Source of the DNA: Mucidula mucida
Taxonomy: Eukaryota; Basidiomycota; Agaricomycetes; Agaricales; Physalacriaceae
Direction: 5' to 3'
DNA length: 64,000 nucleotides
NCBI GenBank assembly: GCA_015501055.1
Contig: JADNYV010000014.1
Location: 62,001 to 126,000, forward strand
Shown: positions 56,910-64,000 of the stretch, one piece after another
Numbering within the stretch: the first letter of the stretch is position 1
How the letters are laid out: each line of letters begins with the position of its first letter
The notes under the pieces: model-generated
What the model saw: only the letters and a program-made list of their open reading frames with translations
Told to the model about the DNA's origin: nothing
Database searches by the model: none
Made by a program: the position numbers and the translations under genes

Positions 56910-57528
56910 TTTGAAAGTCTTCTAGAACAAGGTCCAGAGGCGCGATATTCAAGGGCCTCATTTATTATCTCTTCCTCTTTAGCCATGGCGGGAACAGCAC
57001 AGATCCACCCCTGACTTCTCTTTCTTCGGCCCGATTGGATTTGCCTGCCGCCAATATGCCCAGTAGAAATTTAGCATTCATAGCAAGGGCTTCAACTTCC
57101 AAGGGCCGCTGGGAGGATCGCCAGAGTGACTGAATGCCTCTAATCGTCGGCTCTATGATAGCTAATCTGTACAAGTTTAGGCTGTATACTAACTGTCAAG
57201 AGACCTAGACTGCGCATTCTTTGCGCCACGACGCGATCTATCTGATTCTACTCATGACATTTCCGGTACTGACAAGGCACGCCAAGCTGCTGATTTCACT
57301 ACAGTACCAGATTTGTCCGAGTCTGCCTCGCGCAAGCGGAGGTCTCCGCTTGATCGAGGTGATTCTGAAGGTTCGCCAGGGTTCGCCGAGGCAAGATTGC
57401 AAAACCTCGTTCCTCGGAAGTAGATAACGGAGAGTCAGGAGAGGTCAGGCCCTTACACCTTTAAAGATCGAACTTATTTGCCATCAGAAGGTACCTGCCC
57501 AAGTTCTTATCCTCAGAAGCACATTGTC
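56910..57528. promoter_or_regulatory. Shared promoter region of hydantoinase and permease genes
   Basis: 619 bases between divergent starts (56909 minus, 57529 plus). No gene is supported inside. Co-regulation of the two genes is plausible because the products would act on related substrates; no specific operator could be recognised. Confidence 0.45.
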
Positions 57529-59478
57529 ATGGGTCTCGGGCAGCTTGTACATCGCGTCAACGAGACGGTCAAGCTTCATGGCGATGAAGACAAGCATGAG
57601 GACGTCGACGCTTGGAAGAACCGCGATTTGGTCCCTCTGCCGCCCGAGTACGTTCCATTCTGTGAGTTGCTCAGTGTTTGTACTCACAACTTGATCAGCC
57701 GTCGCACTTGGGGTTTCTTTGAGTATTATGGGTATTGGTCCCTCGGTTCTTTGAACGTCAGCATTTCTATGGAGTGTATCTTCAGGGTATTCATTCATCT
57801 CATAGGTAGCGACATGGCAAATGCCCAACACCTTTCTGACCGCCGGTCTTTCTGTTGGCCAGTCAATGGCTGTTATCGTTATCGCCCGGGCTATCGTGGG
57901 GATTTTCTCTACATTCGTCGCCTGGTGTGGTCTTCGATACCACATTGGGTTTACCATCCAGAACAGATTTTCCTGGGGAATGCGAGGAAGTTATATACCT
58001 TTGATTCAGCGTGTCATGCTCAACTTCATCTGGAACGCGACGCAGTGTTGGACCGGTGGTAAACTGGTTGCTGTTTGCTTAACAGCCATATTCCCTTCGT
58101 TCTACAACTTGCCCAATTGTGAGTCATAGATTATTTCGCCGTTTGTATATCTAAAGTCTATTTACCAGCTCTGCCGGAAAGCTTCCCTGCGACCTCCTAC
58201 GATATGGTCGGATTCTTCCTCTTCTGGTTCTGTTCTCTGCCCTTCCTATGGATCCCACCAGAGAAGTTCCGTCGACCTTTCCAAGTCATCTGCGTTTATT
58301 GTGGCGTCAACATGATTTGCATGTGTATGTCCTCCTTTGACCTTTACGCGCCAATCTTTTCTGAACGAGCAATTTTTAGTGATCTGGTCGCTCTCCGTCG
58401 CCAAAGGAGTCGGTCCTATCTTCTACAGAAGCGAAGTTGGTTCTACAAGATGGTCAACCTCTTGGCTCATGCTCAAGTGCATCAATTCAGCCATCGGTGG
58501 CAAGGCTGCTGGTATGACAAACGGCTCCGACTTTTCGCGTTATGGAAAGACTGCCCGTGGATATATCGGTGGTACGGTGGCGTCTCTGTTTGCTACCGGC
58601 ACTATGGTTAGTTTCATCGGACTTGTCGTCACCGCTGCGACCCAGAAAATCTATGGCGAGATTTTCTGGAATCCCCCCGACCTCCTCATGCGCATGATGG
58701 AGAACGGCCAGGGAAGCAGCAAAGCGCGCGCTGGAGTGTTCTTCCTTGCGGTCGGCTTCGCGCTCACGTCTGGCTTTGAGAACATCTGCGGTAATGCCGT
58801 CGCGGGAGGCGTCGATTTGGCTGGAATGTTCCCCAAATACATCAACATCCGCCGTGGCGCCATCATCACATTCGTCGCTGCTTGGATCGTCATGCCTTGG
58901 CAACTCATCAATGTCGCGACCACCTTCCTCACGGTTATATCCTCTTTCTCTGTGTTCCTTGCCCCGATAATGGGCTTGATGACCGCCGACTTTTTCGTCG
59001 TTCGTCGACAGCGCATCAAGCTCACGGCGCTGTATCAACTTCATGGCATCTATCATTATACTGGGGGCGTCAACTGGCGCGCAATACCTGTGTGGTTAGC
59101 AGGATGGGCACCGACTATAGGCGGTCTCGCTTACACAGCTGGCGCAAAGGACGGCGGTCCCGACGCTCTGTACGAGCTGTATTACCTGTCGTTCTTCCTT
59201 GGTGAGTATCTCGTCTTCCTTTCGCCAATGTGGGTCTGATACCCCCTCCAGGGTTCTTCATTTCATTTTTCCTGTTCATCCTGGTCAACCATATATTCCC
59301 GCCATCCAATCTGGGAGACATGGACGACACGGACGTCTTTGGCGCACTCACGGGTGATGAATGTCGCAGGATGGGCGTAGCTCCTCGAGCTGACGGGGCT
59401 TTGTCGTTGGAAGACTCTTCGGTAGAGAAGCTACCTATAGAGGTGGCGGGGGCAAAAGAAACTGACCGTAAGGTTTAA
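57529..59478 (+). CDS. NCS1-family nucleobase/allantoin/hydantoin-type permease
   Basis: The start M-G-L-G-Q-L-V-H-R-V leads to a cytoplasmic tail with P-L-P-P-D|R-R-T-W-G-F-F-E-Y-Y-G-Y-W, the hallmark N-terminus of NCS1 (Fur-type) carriers. About twelve hydrophobic segments follow, among them F-T-I-Q-N-R-F-S-W-G-M-R-G-S-Y-I-P (the NCS1 substrate-site region), G-P-I-F-Y, A-G-M-T-N-G-S-D-F-S-R-Y and A-D-F-F-V-V-R-R-Q-R. The hydrophilic tail ends T-D-R-K-V at 59478. About 550 residues, normal for the family. NCS1 members import uracil, allantoin, thiamine or related compounds, and the bacterial member Mhp1 carries hydantoins. Its divergence from a hydantoinase-type gene suggests import of a cyclic ureide or hydantoin for hydrolysis. 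Splices are in frame throughout. Confidence 0.9.
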
Positions 59479-60854
59479 GGATGATTGCATTTTTATTGGT
59501 ATACATATAAATCATGACCGTTCCATGCATTGAAATCTTCATGTTGTACGTCTTAACACGAGTAAGTAACTAAGAGTGGACATAGTAAGTAGAATAGAAA
59601 TACGACGCACAGCTGTCAAGTACTTTCCTGCGCTGAGCCCCACAAGTGCGGAACAACTGGTGCTCAACCTCCGGTCGTTCCAAGTATTTCGGAGCGGGAT
59701 GTGGATGAGGAGCCTCGGAGACGCACTGTCGAATTTTCCATGGGACTCTATTGAAGAGACTGAGCATAGCATTCTACGGAAGAAAAAGAAGAATGCCATC
59801 CCAGTGGTTGGTGCTTCAATCACCGAGTTCTGCACCATATGTGTGCCCAGTCATGGCCGTCGACGTTTTGAGCGCCACTTACGAATCTGGCGCCTCAGGA
59901 CTAGGGCTTGGTTAGTAAGGGGATGTTTGTAAACAATGTTTGAAACAGGCTGTTTCAAACAATATAAACCAACCAACTGCTGGAACCCCCTTGTTTTCAA
60001 TGTTTTCAATTATGTCAGCCCGCCCCCCGACGCGTCACAATTACGCTTCGTGAAAGGTTAAAAATAGGTCTGATTGGGGATCTTTCTAGCATGTCTAATA
60101 TCCTCAGTGTAGGAAGAACACCTTGTAGCACTTTGGTTAGATTCCTGGAGTTCTCGACGGCTCCGGGCAATCTCGGCAATCCGACCGCCACCGGCCACCG
60201 GGCTACCAGTGCCACTGTTACATGAACAGCTCTTTTATGCACAGCAACTCACCATTCAGACATTATTTACACTAGATACTGCAAAATATACTCACTGGGA
60301 GTGAAAGTAATGGCCCCTCGAAAAAGCGAATTTCTGTGTCACGTGAACGGCTTCGGCCATCTCGGCTGCGTGTTTTAAACCACGTTAGAAACACCTGTTT
60401 CGTGAGAAAAACAATCCTCAGATTCATTATAAACCAAGCGCTACTCAGGACCGTTGTGGGTTTCAAACACTGGCCCTGTCACGGAAGCCAGCATCCATCT
60501 ACGGGCAGCCATTGCTCCACGCTCCAAAGAGCATGAAGCACAGCACATCGGAAGACGGAAACTGATCGATTAAGAACGATCAACAAAGTCGGGTCGGTGT
60601 TCAGCGTTCAGCAGAGGAGATAGTATCAATGAGGGTTATCTTGCTGTTCATGGATCCAAAACATCCGAGAACACAAAGCAGAACGGAGTATCAACGAAAA
60701 TAATTATATTCGCGTACGCAATAACAGTTATTTGTTCAACATCATTAGCCTACTTGTTACATGGTGCGTGTCGTGTCGTAGCGTACGTTCAACGTTCGTT
60801 TCTTGAGCGTGAACTCGTGTGAAGCGGGGGTAATACAGTATTGGGGTATCGGGC
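59479..60854. other. Intergenic with palindrome, no supported gene
   Basis: 3' flanks of two convergent transporters. One plus-strand frame (59576-59932) is open but lacks a domain. It contains the 23-bp palindrome at 59938-59960 and several TTTCAA/TTTTCAAT words. Confidence 0.4.
59938..59960. repeat. 23-bp perfect palindrome
   Basis: An 11-base arm GTTTGAAACAG and its exact reverse complement flank a single G. It is surrounded by related words (AAACAATGTTTG, TTTTCAATGTTTTCAAT), so it may be the core of a short repeat element or a dyad-binding site. Confidence 0.7.
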
Positions 60855-62809
60855 CTACACCGTTTTTTCTGCGACCTCGAAATGGCCAGTCTGAGCCTTC
60901 TCCCTCTCGGAGGCTACATGATGGCCACGGGCCTTTCGTTCGCTATCTAAAGTCAATGCGAACTTGGATCGCGCGCGGATGGCGGGTCCTTTCCAGTAGA
61001 AAATAAAGACTGGAATCACGACGAGGACACCGATGACACCAAGAATCGTCGAGGGCCATTCCAGCGCATAACGGTCACCAATGTTTTCATAGACTGCGAA
61101 CACATGTTAGCGCGATGATACCGCAGAGTATCTTTGACGTACAGGGTATCGAGTACATCGCTGCTATTCCTGCCAGGAAATCACGCGCGAACGCATTTCC
61201 ACCAGTCGCAGACGCCGAGTACGGTCCATATGCGGCTACCATGTAGTCGATGGTGGCCATGTAGATTGCGAACTAAGTTCAAGGTGGGTCAACGTATATG
61301 ATCCGACCCAGTAGCACACGTACATTAGCGATGGCAATTAATACGGAGAACAGCATCGGGGCAATCCAGTGCACATGGGGCGGACCCAAGCTAGTCCACG
61401 CGAAACCAAACAGACCTATGGGTTCCAGTGGCGCCGCTTGGCAAATGTCAGATAAAAGTAAAGGTTGAGTGAAAGGTCGCTTACTCCACAAGAGCCAGTA
61501 TAAACGAGCTTCCGGCCGGAGAGCGTCAGTTCCGCCACCTTTTCTCATAATTTCGCGTTGCTTGTAGATAAAGGGGAAGAACGAGAGGTATGCGATCACA
61601 TATCCAACAAGTAATCTGTCAATTCGAATTGTAAGTAGATATTAACCAAATGGGTTTTGGACTCACGGGAGGAAAGCTAGACCAATCTGCACGGTTGTGA
61701 AATTCCATTGCTTGTACACCGGCGCGTAAGACTCGAGGAATGTGAAGATGAGAGAATCGCTGAAACCGCTCAGTAGCGAAAGACAGAGGACAATAGGCTC
61801 CTTGATGAACATCTCGAACGGCCGTACCCAGATTGTGATGATCTGGCGCATCGTGAGGCGCTGGGGTTCAATCTCGTCAGGACCATAGATATTCGTCTCG
61901 CCCGCTTTGCGTCTTCTCTTCGCCTCTCTGGTCATTAGCACCGAAGATCTAGTTTCTGGAACGAGGAAGAAGTGGGCGATCTGGACTGCACCGCCGAAGA
62001 TGAGCTGAAGCCAGAATACCCAACGCCAATGTAGATTCTCTTGCACGAAACCACCGACAACCGGTCCAACGACCGAACCGCCGACGGATGACAAGACGAT
62101 GAAGTTGACGGCATACTGTTGTTCGTCGGCCTCCCACATGTCGGCCACCATTCCCAAAGTCACGGAGCCGCCTGCAGAGGACAAGCCGCCAAGGAATCGC
62201 GCGACGACGATCGTGCCATAGTTTTGAGCGAAGGCGCATGGTAATTGCCAGATGTTTACGAAGAGGAGACTGAGCTGAAGCACCGGCCATCTGAAGGGGG
62301 GATATGAGTCAGTATGTTACGTTGCATTCCATATGTCATACTTACCGACCAAGTTCTTCGCTCCATGGTGCCCATAGTTCACTGCCAAATGCGTACGCAA
62401 TGAGGAAGATAGCTGGAAATTGAAGAATGAGTATGCCTTGAAATGAACTGCGATCAATCAAATACTGACCTTGTCCTACACGAGCTGCCTGCGCGCTGAT
62501 ATGGAACTCGGCGGACAGAGCATCGATGGCGTTGCCGTATATACTGGTGTTCAAGTTCATGGAGACTTGTACGACAAATATGACGCCAAGAATCATCCAC
62601 TTGCGCCATGTCGGGAAGCTGAATCCTAGCTTATGATAACACTCTTCTTCGGAGATGGCAATTCGTCCATCTGGTCGCGTAGATTTTCGTGTGATCTTCC
62701 TCTCGCCATCATCATTGAGCTTGGACGAGTCTTCAGCGATAGTGTTAGTCTCGGTGGAGGGTTCGGGAGACGGTTGAGTGATGACCGTTCCAGGGGAGAG
62801 CTTCGACAT
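60855..62809 (-). CDS. MFS transporter, DHA1 (drug:H+ / polyamine-type)
   Basis: A long hydrophilic N-terminal tail with Ser/Thr/Glu (from the ATG at 62809) precedes W-R-K-W-M-I-L-G-V-I-F-V-V-Q-V. Twelve helices are suggested. Family motifs include G-S-E-L-W-A-P-W-S-E-E-L-G-R-W-P (motif A region), V-A-R-F-L-G-G-L-S-S-A-G-G and the DHA1 motif C-like G-G-S-V-V-G-P-V-V-G-G-F. L-V-P-E-T-R follows before the central loop. The C-terminal half has W-I-A-P-M-L-F-S and Y-S-A-S-A-T-G-G-N-A-F-A-R, and the protein ends V-A-E-K-T-V at 60855. The pattern is that of Tpo1/Flu1-like exporters of the fungal plasma membrane. The substrate is unknown. Five or so introns, all in phase as read. Confidence 0.9.
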
Positions 62810-64000
62810 GACTATAAGATAAGTATTAGGAAGGCTGGGGTTAACGAGAAACGAAGACTTACCCGAGTAGAACTGCGGGGAACGTATGAGGGGAAACGGC
62901 GAGATAGGGATTGCAGGCGTTGACCGTACTTATAAATACCCGGCTCGGTCTAGGCGATCGGAGGTAAACAATGCTACCGTTTCGACCATAACGCGTCACC
63001 GGCGTAAAGAAAAAGATTGCACCTCGTTGAAGGGCTGTTCTATTTTTAAATTATCCCCGGCCGTACGAGCTGTACGTCCGTCGACGTCATCGTGCCTGCT
63101 CCGCGATGTTCCGACACATTCGAATTTGGTGGTTGAGACGCCACAGAAGGCAGCGTTAGAGCGTTGTCCATATGCAACCGCTGAAGAAAATGTCCCAATT
63201 TCTTTAATCGGTGGGGTAGCGCGACCTTTTGCGGGTACCCCACGCATCGGCACCCCGCTTGTACCCCGCACTCGCCGCTGGATCCACGCAATCAAAGGAT
63301 CATCATGGAGTCAACGCGACGATGCCGGAACCGTGGCGTAGAGATTAACCGCCAGGCATATTAAAGGAGGAGCGTTTCGACATGCCACTATTGGAGTAGG
63401 TTGAATAACATTTTTGGAGTCTTTGTGAGAGTCAAAGTCACCTTGCCGTACAGTTATCTTCTCATGAACAAGCCACACATCCCACGAGCAGGATGGCCGC
63501 TCTAAGGCCACAGAAACGGGGTTGTAGAGTGGTAAACATTCTCCCCCAGTAGATTGGTGGATCGAGGAATTCATACAGACTAAATGGCAGACCGTATTCG
63601 AATGAGCTCTTAATATCGGCTCTGCAAGTGATTGTGAATCGACCTCGGTGAAACGCGGTACCGTCTTCACAAATGGGGGAGTCTGCTGCACAAGATCCGT
63701 GAGTGGTCTTTCAACTGAACGCGACCCACAGGTGACTAAAAAATCGAAGTCGTTACCGAGTCCGCAAGTGAAACCCAAGTAGAGACAGCAAAAAGTACGG
63801 AGTACAATTTTATAATAACACTAAGCAGTTATAGTAAACATCACAGGTTGATGATGAGCACCGGGACACACCTGAGCGAGCCCGGTTGACGCGGGAGCGG
63901 GAGTCGCCCCAATTAAAAAAGAAAAACCGCAGGCTGGATCGTGTGAATGTTCGATCGCGTCTGGTACACGATCCTCTGACATCTTGGGATAACGGGAGTT
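62810..64000. other. Right-edge region, no supported gene
   Basis: Upstream of the MFS gene and to the window end. A minus-strand frame (63311-63778, 155 codons) begins with an N-D-F-D-F-L-V-T-C-G-S phrase that recalls BTB openings but does not continue as one. A run of A/G at 63910-63930 is the only low-complexity tract. Confidence 0.4.

Noticed and set aside
59576..59932. Plus-strand frame of 118 codons
   Set aside because: No domain or intron context; the Lys run arises from an AG-rich tract.
63311..63778. Minus-strand frame of 155 codons with a BTB-like opening phrase
   Set aside because: The phrase N-D-F-D-F-L-V-T-C-G-S is not followed by the V-H-K and hydrophobic blocks of BTB domains; treated as chance near the window edge.
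1..64000. CRISPR array, bacterial operons or prophage
   Set aside because: Intron-rich eukaryotic genes throughout; no regularly spaced direct repeats were found.

Overview
This window is nuclear DNA from a filamentous basidiomycete, most likely an Agaricomycete. The genes carry many 45-60 nt GT-AG introns. Several products belong to families expanded in mushroom-forming fungi: a FunK1-type kinase, a seven-helix membrane protein with a D-x-x-x-x-Y-R-L motif, a degenerate-loop protein kinase, and divergent UbiA-family membrane enzymes. No species can be named from the sequence alone.

Left part (1-27.4 kb). A kinase-like gene with broken frames is followed by a spliced, apparently intact cytochrome P450, a seven-helix membrane protein, a decayed UbiA-family gene, an ABCC/MRP-type full ABC transporter and a hypothetical gene. 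After these come a tandem duplication of a small possibly C2-like gene, a relic of a large gene, a head-to-head pair of tiny cysteine-containing secreted proteins, and a second (intact) UbiA-family gene. The first UbiA gene with a broken small-secreted-protein copy, and the second UbiA gene with its intact partner, form an inverted segmental duplication about 15 kb apart.

Middle part (28-46 kb). This holds a membrane J-protein, a conserved hypothetical protein, UbiA-family copies 3 and 4 flanking a FunK1 kinase, an HMG-box factor, a small hairpin (MITE-like) element, a hypothetical gene, a secreted ConA-like protein, a GNAT acetyltransferase, an intron-containing tRNA-Thr and a TPR protein. 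Four UbiA-family genes, a P450 and an ABC exporter within about 35 kb look like a terpenoid or meroterpenoid locus that has grown by duplication. That is inference.

Right part (46-64 kb). This is mostly core genome: an F-box-like protein, mitochondrial BipA/TypA GTPase and a SAGA Spt7-like protein on a shared promoter, a hydantoinase/oxoprolinase-DUF917 fusion divergent from an NCS1 nucleobase/hydantoin-type permease (a likely uptake-plus-hydrolysis pair), and a DHA1-type MFS transporter.

A caution for users: several genes contain frame breaks that are each repaired by adding one base, often at homopolymers. They cluster in the J-protein, TPR, 40-kb hypothetical and hydantoinase genes. They may be consensus errors rather than biology and should be checked on reads before any of these genes is called dead.
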